Of a stretch of 64,000 bases of DNA, positions 52,969-62,858 are shown piece after piece. The translations under genes and the position numbers were made by a program. Under the pieces are notes generated by a model. The model was not told the DNA's origin and ran no database searches. It saw nothing but the letters and a program-made list of their open reading frames with translations. The stretch is from Flammeovirga aprica JL-4. Its GTDB lineage: Bacteria; Bacteroidota; Bacteroidia; Cytophagales; Flammeovirgaceae. The stretch is from contig NZ_JABANE010000001.1 of the NCBI RefSeq assembly GCF_012844305.1, positions 1 to 64,000 of the forward strand. The letters run 5' to 3'. The first letter of the stretch is position 1. Each line of letters starts with the position of its first letter.

Positions 52969-53619
52969 TCAGTCCTTTTCCTTATAATTATACCTAAATT
53001 CTTTATTCTCTAAGTTTCTATAACCTTCATAAGAAAAATCATCTTCTACTTCTAGTGTTTGCTTTCTAGAGAATTCAGTTTCTACATGCCTGTAATAATA
53101 AGCCATCACACAGCCTACAATAAAACCTGACAGGTGTGACTCCCATGAGATGCCTTCTTCGTTAGGCACTAAGCCTACCAGCATACCATGATTAAGCACT
53201 GCAATACAAAGTGAGATAATTAAGGAACCGGGGTTTTTCTGAAATATACCTATAAAGAACAAAAACGAGGCAATGCCATAGATCACACCGCTTGCTCCAA
53301 TATGAAAAGAAGGCCTGGCAAAAAGCCATACCATAATACCGGTATAAAGTGTCAACTGTCTTAAAACCCTTGAGGCGATCTTCGGAATAAAGAAATAAAG
53401 GGAAAAACAGAGGATGGCAAATGAGACGGTATTGGAAAAAAGATGTTTGAAGCCTCCATGAATGAAGGGATGAAAAAATATACCGAAAATGCCGAGGCGG
53501 TTTCTTGGGTAAATACCAAAATGAAAAAGATCGACTCCTAAAGACCATTCAATACTCTTTAGGAGCCATGCTATAGCTATTAATAATAAGGTTATTTTTG
53601 CACCTTTATTTATTGTCAT
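52969..53619 (-). CDS. rhomboid family intramembrane serine protease
   Basis: A 216-residue polytopic protease. The catalytic serine lies in GASGVIYG and the histidine in WESHLSGFIVG, on the two helices expected, with HPFIHGGFKHLFSN in the loop before. Both residues are present, so it should be active. It starts at ATG 53619 (a GTG nine bases upstream is possible) and overlaps the end of phoH by 14 bases, which indicates coupled translation. Substrates unknown. Confidence 0.88.
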   Translation of the reverse strand: MTINKGAKITLLLIAIAWLLKSIEWSLGVDLFHFGIYPRNRLGIFGIFFHPFIHGGFKHLFSNTVSFAILCFSLYFFIPKIASRVLRQLTLYTGIMVWLFARPSFHIGASGVIYGIASFLFFIGIFQKNPGSLIISLCIAVLNHGMLVGLVPNEEGISWESHLSGFIVGCVMAYYYRHVETEFSRKQTLEVEDDFSYEGYRNLENKEFRYNYKEKD

Positions 53620-54589
53620 TCTTAGCACTCTCTTTTTCTTCTTTTTTTCTATCTTCTACTTTTTTATAAGCAGAAATAATACTTTTCACTAATCGGTGTC
53701 GAACTACATCCTTTTGCGTCAGGTGCATTACTTTAATGCCAGGCACATTGGAAAGGATTCTTGAAGCAGTCACTAAACCTGATCTTTGTCTTGGAGGCAA
53801 GTCAATCTGAGATTCATCACCCGTGATCACCATTTTTGAGTCAGGTCCTAAACGTGTCAGCAACATTTTCATTTGCATCTCCGTTGTGTTTTGTGCTTCA
53901 TCTAACAATACAAACGCGTTAGAAAGTGTTCTACCTCTCATATAAGCCAAAGGTGCAATTTCGATGACTCTGTTTTCCATGTAGAACTTTAATTTTTCTG
54001 ATGGAATCATGTCGTCCAATGCATCATAGATTGGTCTTAAATAAGGATCAACTTTATCTTTCAAGTCACCCGGTAAGAAACCAAGACTTTCTCCAGCCTC
54101 TACTGCAGGTCTGGAAATGATAATACGTTTTACCTGCTTGTTTTTAAGTGCTTTTACTGCCAAAGCGGTAGCTACATAAGTTTTACCAGTACCGGCAGGC
54201 CCAAGTGCAAAAACAAGGTCGTTTTTCTTGATGGCATTGACTAGTTTCTGCTGATTGCTTGTTTTAGGACGGATGGCAATTCCTTTTGCTCCGTAAAGTA
54301 ATATTTCATCTTTAATGTCCTCATCATGCAGGTCTGCGTTCATTTCCACATAATCCAAGACATTATCTACAGTCACTTTTCCAAATTTCTTATAATGAAT
54401 GAGTAATTCATTGATGGCTTTGTGTACCTTGATAATTTCAGCACTCGTACCTTGTATACGAATCTCATTTCCTCTCGCTATGATTTTACTATGAGGGAAA
54501 GCTGTTGATAATTCTTTGATATTACTGTTGTCAACACCTAAAAAGTCAACCAAAGTAACATCTTCTAATGGAATTACTTTTTCTATCAA
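53606..54589 (-). CDS. phoH: PhoH family ATPase
   Basis: A 327-residue protein with an N-terminal KH-like stretch (NSNIKELSTAFPHSKIIARGNEIRI) and a RecA-like ATPase domain: Walker A GPAGTGKTYVA, Walker B FVLLDEAQNTTEMQM, then MVITGDESQIDLP and the arginine-containing C-terminal motif. PhoH proteins are RNA-associated and belong near YbeY in many bacteria; ybeY is not in this window. It overlaps the rhomboid gene downstream. Confidence 0.92.
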   Translation of the reverse strand: MIEKVIPLEDVTLVDFLGVDNSNIKELSTAFPHSKIIARGNEIRIQGTSAEIIKVHKAINELLIHYKKFGKVTVDNVLDYVEMNADLHDEDIKDEILLYGAKGIAIRPKTSNQQKLVNAIKKNDLVFALGPAGTGKTYVATALAVKALKNKQVKRIIISRPAVEAGESLGFLPGDLKDKVDPYLRPIYDALDDMIPSEKLKFYMENRVIEIAPLAYMRGRTLSNAFVLLDEAQNTTEMQMKMLLTRLGPDSKMVITGDESQIDLPPRQRSGLVTASRILSNVPGIKVMHLTQKDVVRHRLVKSIISAYKKVEDRKKEEKESAKNDNK

Positions 54590-54718
54590 ATGTTTATGTA
54601 TTTAATTTTTACGTTTTTTCTATTTAATCGACGCTGTTATGGTAACAAATAAATAGTTTATACTAACTTGTTTCTATGGTCAAATTTACCTAGAATTTGC
54701 GAGATAAACGAAGTAAAC

Positions 54719-56176
54719 ATGAATACTAATCTAATTAAATCATCCTTTCTCACAGTCAGTAAGATATTATTTTTTAGTGTAATTCTCCAATTTTTATTTT
54801 TACAAGTAAACGCACAGACAAAAAATAAAATGCTGGAGGGAGAATTCCAGAAGTTTTTAGAGCATGAATGGATGAAAGGAGCCTCTGTTTCTTTTCATGT
54901 CAAATCAATTAAAGGCAATAAATTTGAATACGGTTATGATGCAGAGAGAGCATTAACGCCCGCTTCAATTACGAAATTACTAACGACTTCAGCTGGACTT
55001 TTTCAATTGGGAGAGGATTTTAGATTCAAAACTAAGATAAGCTATACAGGTGATTTTAAGGATGGTGTGTTGGATGGAAACCTTATTATTCATGGGGGAG
55101 GAGATCCTACGCTTACATTATTATCGTTGGATAGTGCTGTGAAAGCATCCTTTCCATCTCTGAAAGAAATTAAGGGCGGAATAATAGCAGATGCTTCTTT
55201 ATATGGTACTAGAACTACGCCTCCTAATTGGGTTTGGGAAGATTTAGGTAATTATTACGGAGTAGGTGCGGCGTCATTGAATATTAATGATAATATGTTT
55301 AAGCTGTACTTGAAAACAGGTGCGACGGGTGCCGTTGCCTCCATCAATAAAGTGGAACCGCATCCGCCTTACCTTCATATCACCTCTGAAGTGACTGCAG
55401 GAAAAAAAGGGACAGGTGATAATTCATTTTTATTTTCTGCCCCATATTCCGACCGTCATATTATAAGAGGGACGCTACCTCCTCACCGTTCTAACTTCAG
55501 AGTGAAAGGTGGTGTGACTGATCCGGATTATCATGCCGTTTGGTTATTAGCAGATACATTATCTTCTCAAGGGATTGTGGTCAGCAAGGAAAATTTGAAA
55601 GTAGAGTACCAAAAGGAAAACGTACCAACTTCTAAAGTGGCAGGAGAGATTAATTCTAAGCCTCTTTCTTGGATAATTAATAGAACAAATAAAAAAAGTA
55701 TCAATCTATATGCGGAATCCATTGCAAAGTACGTTAGTAATGAGAAGACGAGGTCTATTGTTGCAGACAGTATCACTTCCACACTTCTAAATGAGTTGTC
55801 TACGATCGGTGTTACTACCGACGGAATTTATTTGGAGGATGGTAGCGGACTCTCTCCGTTTGATGCTTTTTCTGCCTCACATATGACGTCAGTTTTGGAA
55901 AAAATTTATAGTGCTCCTCAATATAAAACTTTTTACAACTCCCTGGCTGTGACGGGAATCTCAGGAACATTGAAGTATTTTTGCCGTAACAATCAGGCAA
56001 AAGGAAAGGTTCATGGCAAGAGCGGTTCAATGAGGAGAGTGAGAAGCTATGCGGGCTATATCAAGACAAACGGTGGAGATGAGCTTGCATTTACGATTAT
56101 CGTCAACAACTTCTCATGTAAAAGTAAAGTGGTCAGAAAGGCAATGGAACCCCTGTTTGATGTATTAGTAAAATAG
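54719..56176 (+). CDS. dacB: D-alanyl-D-alanine carboxypeptidase/endopeptidase (PBP4)
   Basis: Class C penicillin-binding protein of the S13 family, 485 residues from ATG 54719, where the signal segment begins. Active-site motifs are SITK (Ser near residue 82), SIN (near 327) and KSG (near 434), with the extra domain between the first two that marks PBP4/DacB. Signal peptide residues about 5-33 end at VNAQT. It trims peptidoglycan cross-links in the periplasm. Monocistronic and divergent from phoH. Confidence 0.92.
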   Translation: MNTNLIKSSFLTVSKILFFSVILQFLFLQVNAQTKNKMLEGEFQKFLEHEWMKGASVSFHVKSIKGNKFEYGYDAERALTPASITKLLTTSAGLFQLGEDFRFKTKISYTGDFKDGVLDGNLIIHGGGDPTLTLLSLDSAVKASFPSLKEIKGGIIADASLYGTRTTPPNWVWEDLGNYYGVGAASLNINDNMFKLYLKTGATGAVASINKVEPHPPYLHITSEVTAGKKGTGDNSFLFSAPYSDRHIIRGTLPPHRSNFRVKGGVTDPDYHAVWLLADTLSSQGIVVSKENLKVEYQKENVPTSKVAGEINSKPLSWIINRTNKKSINLYAESIAKYVSNEKTRSIVADSITSTLLNELSTIGVTTDGIYLEDGSGLSPFDAFSASHMTSVLEKIYSAPQYKTFYNSLAVTGISGTLKYFCRNNQAKGKVHGKSGSMRRVRSYAGYIKTNGGDELAFTIIVNNFSCKSKVVRKAMEPLFDVLVK

Positions 56177-56367
56177 GATTATTCTAATATTTAATTGAAT
56201 ATACGCGTATTTTTTACAAATAAAATTTAAGCAAAAGCTTTGTTCATAGGCAAGTAGTTGCGTACATTAGGGAATATTCAGAAAACCGCCTTTATTTTTA
56301 ATAAGATCACGGCTATTGATTTTTTATATATAGGTATTATCAAGAAGATTTTAGACTAGCGAAGTTT

Positions 56368-59300
56368 ATGTTAACAAAAAAATTAACTCGTTTAATTTTA
56401 GTACTTTTTGGATTTCTATTCATCTCCATGCAGTCTTATGCACAAGACATTAATGAGTTGAAATCTCAGATATCAACTCTTCCAAATGGAAGAACGAAAG
56501 TTGATAAATTAATCCAGTTAGCCCATTTAGAATTAGACAAAAGTAATTTCACATCAATGCGTGAGAGCATTGATAAAGCTTTAAAGATTTCCGGCGAGGT
56601 AAATTATGAACTTGGTCGAGCAAAAGCATTGATGATGTACTCAACGATGCACAAGCTTAGAAGAGATTTTGATGTGGCCATTGACTATGGTCTGAAAGCC
56701 ATCAAGATCTTCGAACAAGAGAATGAAGACATCCCTTTATACGACGCTTATGGCGAGATGTGTTTCTTGTATCAGGATTGGGGTATTTATGAAAATGCCA
56801 TCGATTTCGAAAAGAAAGCATTGCGCGTAGCCGAGCGTATGAATGACCTGGAGCGTCAGACGGAGATTTGGTACCTATTGGGTAACTCTTATCTTTTGTT
56901 GAGAAATTATGACGAGGCTCTGGTCTATTTCCGTAAAGGTGCTGAATATTACAAGGGACAATATGCCCTTAACAACAAAAAAGAAGATCTTCAATCCTAC
57001 AATAATGCCTTGTCTAAAATTGCCTCAATTGAAATGAGAAGAGGTAATTATGAAATAGCAAAAGACGTAAACTTTGAAATCCTTTCGCACAAACAGCTTT
57101 TAGGTGATGAAGAAGGTACTCACGTACCTCTAAATGATATTGGATACTGTTTCCAGAAGTTGGGTAAAAGTGATAAAGCACTAAAATACTTCAATGATGC
57201 CCTAGCAATCAATAAAAAATATGGTAAGCCTGATGTTCAGAATACGACCCTATTAATTAATATCGGTACATTATCAAATCAAAACTTCCGTCATAATGAC
57301 GCTTTGAGAGCTTATGACGAAGTATTGAATATCAGAATCAAACAAGGACAACCTGGCCCAATCGCACAAGCGTATTCTTATAAAGCGACTGTATATGAAG
57401 GCCGTGGTAGTTTCAGTGAAGCACGTAAATACTTTAATAAATCTTCGGAGTATGCACGTATGGCTGGTGATTATGAGCAATTAGAAAAGAACTACAAGAA
57501 AATTGCTCAGAATTATGTGAAAACAAATGATTATAAGAAAGCTTTTCAGGCCATCAGTAGTTTGAACGTACTGAAAGATAGTATCATCGGTGCTGAGCGA
57601 AGACGTTTGACGGAGATTACAGAGGCAAGGATTGCAGCGGAGCAAAAGGAAAAAGAAATTGACCTTTTGATCATGGACCAGAAAGTGACTGAGGCTCAAA
57701 TGAAAAAGCTGGAAGAGGAAAATGCCCGTAAGGCAAAAGACCTTGAGCTTTTACAGCAACAACAATCGATCAAGGAATTTGAGTTAAAGCAAAATGAACT
57801 TGAGAAAGATAAAAAAGCACAGGAACTTCTAATCACACTAAATGCTCTTGAAGCTGAAAAGAAAGCAAAAGAGATTGATCAACTGGTAAAAACGAAGAAA
57901 CTGAATGAATTAAGAATTCAGGAAACTGAAATCCGTAACACTCAGAAGGAACAAGAATTAGAACTTCTTGAACGTGAAAAAGAATTACAAGACAGTAAGA
58001 TCAAAGAGGCGGAGACCATGCGTAAGGTATACATCATTATGATGGTATTACTCTTTGTGGTTATTGGTGTGATTGTAACGGGTTATATTCAAAACAGAAG
58101 TAAAAACAAGAAACTCGCAAATAAAAACGATGAGATTTTAGGCCAGAAAATGGAGATCGAGAAGCAAAGAGATGCTCTTGAATCTGCTAAAACTCAAATC
58201 GAAAAAGCGTATGATAATATCCAAGTCTTATCGGAATTCGGTCAGAAAATTACCGCTATTCTAGATTTGGAATCAATTAACTGGACTGCTTATGCTTATG
58301 TAAATACACTAATGGATGCTGCTGTGTTTGGTATTGGTATTTACAGAGAGAAGTATGATAAGATTGAGTACATCAACTTCCTTGAAAATGGTTTGAGCTT
58401 ACCGTTGTTCAGTTATGATATGGACAAGAAAAATAGCCTTTCTGTATTGTGCTATAAATCAAGTGAGGAAATTGTAATCAATGACTATGAAAACGAAGTA
58501 GATAACTTCTTAAGAGAAACACCTGATTTTAAAACATCAGAAATACCGAAGTCATTGGTTTACTTGCCATTGATCACAGAAAAATCTCTTGGTGTACTTA
58601 CTGTACAGAGTTATGACAGAAATGCATACTCAAGAAACGAATTGAACATTTTAAGAACACTAGCTTCTTATGTTGCAATTGCCTTGACCAATGCGAATGC
58701 TTATCAGGAAATTGAAAACCAGAACAAACATATTACAGACAGTATTCGATACGCTCAAACGATCCAAAGAGCCATTCTTCCTTCCAATGCGAAGATGCAG
58801 ACAGGACTTTTGGAGAACTTCATTTTCTTCAAACCGAAGGATATTGTATCGGGTGACTTCTACTGGTTCTCGAAAATAGACGAAAGAAAAGAAAACCTAG
58901 CATCTGTTAACTTCTCGAAAACAGATGTAGCTGAAAGAATATTTATTGCAGCATTAGACTGTACAGGTCACGGTGTACCGGGTGGTTTCATGTCCATGAT
59001 TGGTAACACATTGCTGAACGAGATCATCAATCAGAAACAAGTTTATGATCCGGCTAAAATTCTTGACATGCTGAACGAAGGTGTAATTGACGCCCTTCAT
59101 CAGGAAAACAAGAGTAATGATGACGGTATGGATGTTTGTTTATTGATGATTGAAAGAACATTGACTGGCGAAGATAGAATTGTGTTCTCTGGAGCGAAGA
59201 GACCACTTTATGTAATGGAGCCGGGAAGTACTGAGATGTTGGAATACAAAGGTGATAACAAATCAATTGGTGGTGTTCATAAGAGAAAATCATCAAAAAT

Positions 59301-59547
59301 CAGCTTCTCTAACACTGTGATTGAGGTAGTGAAAGGATCGTCAGTTTACTTAACTACGGATGGTCTTCAAGACCAAAACAACAAACACGGTAAGAAGTTT
59401 GGTAAGATCAGATTGATAGATATGTTGGCTGAAAATGCGGATAAACCTATGCTTGAACAAAAATCAGCATTAGAAAAAGCATTGGATGAACATATGGGTA
59501 TTATTCCTCAACGTGATGATATTACGATTTTGGGATTGAGACTATAA
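56368..59547 (+). CDS. TPR-GAF-SpoIIE serine phosphatase sensor
   Basis: A 1059-residue membrane regulator. After a signal segment come tetratricopeptide repeats (about 40-400), a long charged coiled coil (about 410-545), one membrane helix (551-573), a short coiled coil, a GAF domain (about 612-777) and a PP2C/SpoIIE phosphatase domain (about 790-1058). The phosphatase metal motifs are visible: SGDFYWFSK, ALDCTGHGVPGG, GMDVCLL, TTDGLQD and RDDITILG. Extracellular TPRs with an intracellular phosphatase suggest a signalling switch that targets an anti-sigma or STAS protein, but no partner is adjacent. Confidence 0.85.
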   Translation: MLTKKLTRLILVLFGFLFISMQSYAQDINELKSQISTLPNGRTKVDKLIQLAHLELDKSNFTSMRESIDKALKISGEVNYELGRAKALMMYSTMHKLRRDFDVAIDYGLKAIKIFEQENEDIPLYDAYGEMCFLYQDWGIYENAIDFEKKALRVAERMNDLERQTEIWYLLGNSYLLLRNYDEALVYFRKGAEYYKGQYALNNKKEDLQSYNNALSKIASIEMRRGNYEIAKDVNFEILSHKQLLGDEEGTHVPLNDIGYCFQKLGKSDKALKYFNDALAINKKYGKPDVQNTTLLINIGTLSNQNFRHNDALRAYDEVLNIRIKQGQPGPIAQAYSYKATVYEGRGSFSEARKYFNKSSEYARMAGDYEQLEKNYKKIAQNYVKTNDYKKAFQAISSLNVLKDSIIGAERRRLTEITEARIAAEQKEKEIDLLIMDQKVTEAQMKKLEEENARKAKDLELLQQQQSIKEFELKQNELEKDKKAQELLITLNALEAEKKAKEIDQLVKTKKLNELRIQETEIRNTQKEQELELLEREKELQDSKIKEAETMRKVYIIMMVLLFVVIGVIVTGYIQNRSKNKKLANKNDEILGQKMEIEKQRDALESAKTQIEKAYDNIQVLSEFGQKITAILDLESINWTAYAYVNTLMDAAVFGIGIYREKYDKIEYINFLENGLSLPLFSYDMDKKNSLSVLCYKSSEEIVINDYENEVDNFLRETPDFKTSEIPKSLVYLPLITEKSLGVLTVQSYDRNAYSRNELNILRTLASYVAIALTNANAYQEIENQNKHITDSIRYAQTIQRAILPSNAKMQTGLLENFIFFKPKDIVSGDFYWFSKIDERKENLASVNFSKTDVAERIFIAALDCTGHGVPGGFMSMIGNTLLNEIINQKQVYDPAKILDMLNEGVIDALHQENKSNDDGMDVCLLMIERTLTGEDRIVFSGAKRPLYVMEPGSTEMLEYKGDNKSIGGVHKRKSSKISFSNTVIEVVKGSSVYLTTDGLQDQNNKHGKKFGKIRLIDMLAENADKPMLEQKSALEKALDEHMGIIPQRDDITILGLRL

Positions 59548-59578
59548 TATAATCTCATCTTGAAAAAAAATATATTAA

Positions 59579-59610
59579 TAAAGTACCTTAGCAATAGGGT
59601 ACTTTTTTTA
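59579..59610 (+). terminator. terminator of the phosphatase gene
   Basis: AAGTACC / GGTACTT, 7 base pairs plus flanking A-T pairs, loop of 10, then seven Ts. Confidence 0.75.
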
Positions 59611-59631
59611 TTTGACTAGAGGTAAGATAAA

Positions 59632-60795
59632 TTGAAATTGATAGACTTTTTAAATTCTAGAAAGGTAGGCTATACTGTTGTCAGTGTCATGTATGTGATA
59701 TTGTCAATGGTGATTTATGATAAATATGGAGTAAAGGTTGTCACAGATTCAGGAAGATATTTAGAGTCATCAGAAAATGTATTTGAATTAATTAAGTATC
59801 AAGGGCATAATTTCTGGTATTTAGGATATATATTATTCTTGTTTGTACTGCGTTCAATTTATGATAACCTGCATTTTGTAATTGCTATTCAATACATTCT
59901 ATCTTTTGCTTCAGTATTATTATTGTTTGAGTCTTTATTTATCATTACAAAACGATATAAAATTTCAACTATTCTCGCTGTTATTTATATCCTTAATTTG
60001 GAAGTGATTAGTTGGAACTCCTATATACTATGTGAGAGTTTTTACATTTCCTGCATTATTACTTTAATCTATTTCTATCTTAATCTATCCGAAAAATGGA
60101 GTAGGTTACTTCTTACTGTTTGTATTCTATTTTCAATATTTGTTGTCTTTATAAAGCCTACAGGTGTATCTGTTTTGATCGCAATAGTTGTTTTATACTG
60201 GAATGTTTTATCGAAAAATAAAGCTTATCAAAAATATAAATTACTATTAATTCCTTTCTTGCTGTTAGGAATTATAGCTTTGATAAAATATATGCTTTTG
60301 ACCTTCGAAGTTCCGTCAGATTATATAAAAGGAGATATTATATATAATATATCTGCTTACACTTCAGTACTATCTAAATACCCTTACCTCAAACAAACTT
60401 CTGATTCTCTTTTAGTATTGGATGATATGAAAGGAGATACATTGACTGAAATAATTCAATTTATAAGATTCAATTTTTTATTCTGGATCAAGTTATTTTT
60501 CATCAAAGTCTTCTTCTTTGGGTCTCATGTAAGGCCTTATTGGTCCTTAGTACATAACATGAATTCCATCATTATTCTTCTCCCTATTTATTCTTTAATA
60601 GTAGTAGCTTTTTTTAAAGGGAAACTCAAAAATACTATTAGTAGAGTGATGATTTCTTTTATACTCTGTAATGCTGTGATTGTAGGTTGTACAGTTGTCG
60701 ATTGGGACGGACGGTTTTTCATGCCTATTTATCCTGTGTTACTATTACTTTCTTCTTTTTTTTGGAAGGTATCTCTGAAATCGTCAACTCATTAA
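59632..60795 (+). CDS. polytopic membrane protein, GT-C-like
   Basis: A 387-residue integral membrane protein with about nine or ten helices and a loop region around 225-275 with YIKGDIIYNISAYTS. The layout resembles GT-C type dolichyl-mannose transferases (helices with few charged loops and a conserved first loop with a D/E: VVTDSGRYLESSENVF, acidic). No sure family. The start is a TTG; the first in-frame ATG lies 19 codons later within the first helix. Its 3' end overlaps the convergent gene by 71 bases. Confidence 0.6.
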   Translation: MKLIDFLNSRKVGYTVVSVMYVILSMVIYDKYGVKVVTDSGRYLESSENVFELIKYQGHNFWYLGYILFLFVLRSIYDNLHFVIAIQYILSFASVLLLFESLFIITKRYKISTILAVIYILNLEVISWNSYILCESFYISCIITLIYFYLNLSEKWSRLLLTVCILFSIFVVFIKPTGVSVLIAIVVLYWNVLSKNKAYQKYKLLLIPFLLLGIIALIKYMLLTFEVPSDYIKGDIIYNISAYTSVLSKYPYLKQTSDSLLVLDDMKGDTLTEIIQFIRFNFLFWIKLFFIKVFFFGSHVRPYWSLVHNMNSIIILLPIYSLIVVAFFKGKLKNTISRVMISFILCNAVIVGCTVVDWDGRFFMPIYPVLLLLSSFFWKVSLKSSTH

Positions 60796-62797
60796 ACACA
60801 AGTGGTTGTTTTCTTCTTTTTTGAGCATTTATTTTTTCAGATAATCGGTCTATAATAAAAGGTGATTGTTTAAAAGATCTTTCCGCAAATAAGTATAGTG
60901 AGTCACGACTATGATTTGGGATTTTAAAATTCATACTCAATCTCCCCCGTTTTTCACTGAGTACATCATACTCATTTAGGTGTTCTATTCCTGAAATTCT
61001 TTTTGTTCCCTGATATAATACTAATTTGTCAAAAATAAGGCTGTCCTGATGAAAATGATAAAGCCATATATTAAGTTGATATACTTTAGTAGTATCTAAA
61101 ATATCCATAGGAATTGAAGCAATTTTCCCTTTGAAAAAGGCATCTACAGTCCACCCTTTTTTTATTTCATTCCTGATATGATACAAGCTGTTTTGTGATA
61201 AAGAATCAACATACAAAGCATTATCTCTTATAGAGTCTAAAGAAACAGGCTGGGGAATCAGTTTATTCAGCTTACATGAATAAACAGCGTGGTTGAATAT
61301 TTGGGTAGGTTTATATTGTTCTTTCAGAGTATCTCCTAAAATAATGACTTCTTCATCAGGATTGATATAATTTAGAATAGAAGGCTTTTTTGGCTTTATA
61401 AAAGGAATAGTAAATTGTTTTTGAATATTTCTCTCCTCAAGACTGGGCCTTGATAAATAATTATTGATGGGAGAGATACCGAATTTATAGGCAAGTTGAT
61501 ATTGTAAATCGGCTAGTTGGTCTAGGTGAACAGTAGTATCGGCATGAATAATAATGGAGGAAGTGAGATTGGTGTTTATTTGATCTTCGAAATCATATAA
61601 TTGAAGATTGAAAACATTTTTATCGTACTGAATTTCACCTTCAACTTTTGCCATAAAATAGATTGATTCTAAAAGTCCCAAACAAAGTATGGTAAGGAGG
61701 ATTTTTTTATTGAGGAAGGTATAAGAAACCCGTATAACTCCAACAGAAATAATAAAATAGGAAACCCACCCGAACCTTTGTAAATCACGAAGTTGCTGTA
61801 GTTCTGGTAATAATTCTAATACAAAAGAAAATCGGAGAAATACAGAAGTGCCATAAACGATAAAAATAAAACCCACAATGAAAAAGGGAAGTGCAGGTTT
61901 TAACTTCACTTTTTTGAAATAAATAAAAGCAAGTAATACTAGACTATAAAACCAGAAATTGAACAGTAAACTTTCATGTATTGAAACTTCATCCCTAAGC
62001 GTAAAAGGAGAAATTCTATCAAGATTTATGATGTAATCAAATAACCCTGAAGGACGCTGACTCCTCCATAAATTGGTATCTGTGAAATATACTGCTGAAG
62101 TAAAGATCAGAGTAGGTATGATCCCCAACGCAGAATAAATGAAATGCTTATTTTTATTGAGGATGCTTTCGGTGATAAAATAAAATATGGTTAAGCCTGA
62201 AAATAATGTCCCCACATAGCCATGTAAGAAATAACCTCCAATGTTGATAAGGAAAATGATGAGGCTATTCTGTCTTTTTTTATTCTTGAAAGTAATGATA
62301 TAATAAACCAAACATGGCATTAGTCCTATGAAAACTAAACCAAAGTGTAGGAGAATTCTACTATTAGAAGGAGTGCCTAAAGTGAGCAGTAAACTTGATA
62401 ATACAGCAGTAGTTCTATCTATTTTATAAACACGAAATATCTTGTAGGAATAGGTATACCCTATAAAAAATACAGCAAGCATTTCTAGATGTAAAATACC
62501 AATACTGTAATCTGAAATGTCAACAAAATATTTAGAGATAAAGTGATTGATACTACTTAGTAATACCACTGAATCTGTATATAAAATAGATTCTCCAAAA
62601 GGGAAGTTGATATTTTCTAGATTGCCATATTTTGATACGAAAGCATATAAAAAATAATTTTTTAAGGCATCACCACCTTTGAATAATAAAAAGTGATTGG
62701 GTGAAGTGATGATTTTTTGAAGGAGGAAAAAAAGGACACAACTAAGCGTTAAAAGTCCAGTGGAAAAGTGAGTTTGTTTGTTGATTGTCTCTTTCAT
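60725..62797 (-). CDS. large polytopic membrane protein, GT-C-like
   Basis: A 690-residue protein: about 11-12 helices in the first 400 residues, then a soluble C-terminal domain with short strands (about 410-690) and a lysine tail. The first loop has KGGDALKNYFLYAFVSKYGNLENINFPFGESI, where an acidic residue pair would sit in GT-C glycosyltransferases. Possible role: transfer of sugars at the outer face of the inner membrane. It overlaps the plus-strand membrane gene by 71 bases at the 3' ends. Function is not recognised with certainty. Confidence 0.55.
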   Translation of the reverse strand: MKETINKQTHFSTGLLTLSCVLFFLLQKIITSPNHFLLFKGGDALKNYFLYAFVSKYGNLENINFPFGESILYTDSVVLLSSINHFISKYFVDISDYSIGILHLEMLAVFFIGYTYSYKIFRVYKIDRTTAVLSSLLLTLGTPSNSRILLHFGLVFIGLMPCLVYYIITFKNKKRQNSLIIFLINIGGYFLHGYVGTLFSGLTIFYFITESILNKNKHFIYSALGIIPTLIFTSAVYFTDTNLWRSQRPSGLFDYIINLDRISPFTLRDEVSIHESLLFNFWFYSLVLLAFIYFKKVKLKPALPFFIVGFIFIVYGTSVFLRFSFVLELLPELQQLRDLQRFGWVSYFIISVGVIRVSYTFLNKKILLTILCLGLLESIYFMAKVEGEIQYDKNVFNLQLYDFEDQINTNLTSSIIIHADTTVHLDQLADLQYQLAYKFGISPINNYLSRPSLEERNIQKQFTIPFIKPKKPSILNYINPDEEVIILGDTLKEQYKPTQIFNHAVYSCKLNKLIPQPVSLDSIRDNALYVDSLSQNSLYHIRNEIKKGWTVDAFFKGKIASIPMDILDTTKVYQLNIWLYHFHQDSLIFDKLVLYQGTKRISGIEHLNEYDVLSEKRGRLSMNFKIPNHSRDSLYLFAERSFKQSPFIIDRLSEKINAQKRRKQPLVFNELTISEIPSKKKKKVIVTQDK

Positions 62798-62858
62798 CCT
62801 AAAAAATATTCAACCTGTTTTATATCAAAACTCAAGATCTAGAATTGAGATTGATGAT

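Noticed and set aside
62820-62858. Hairpin CTCAA / TTGAG after the truncated T9SS gene
   Set aside because: Only five base pairs and a short T tract; too weak to call a terminator.
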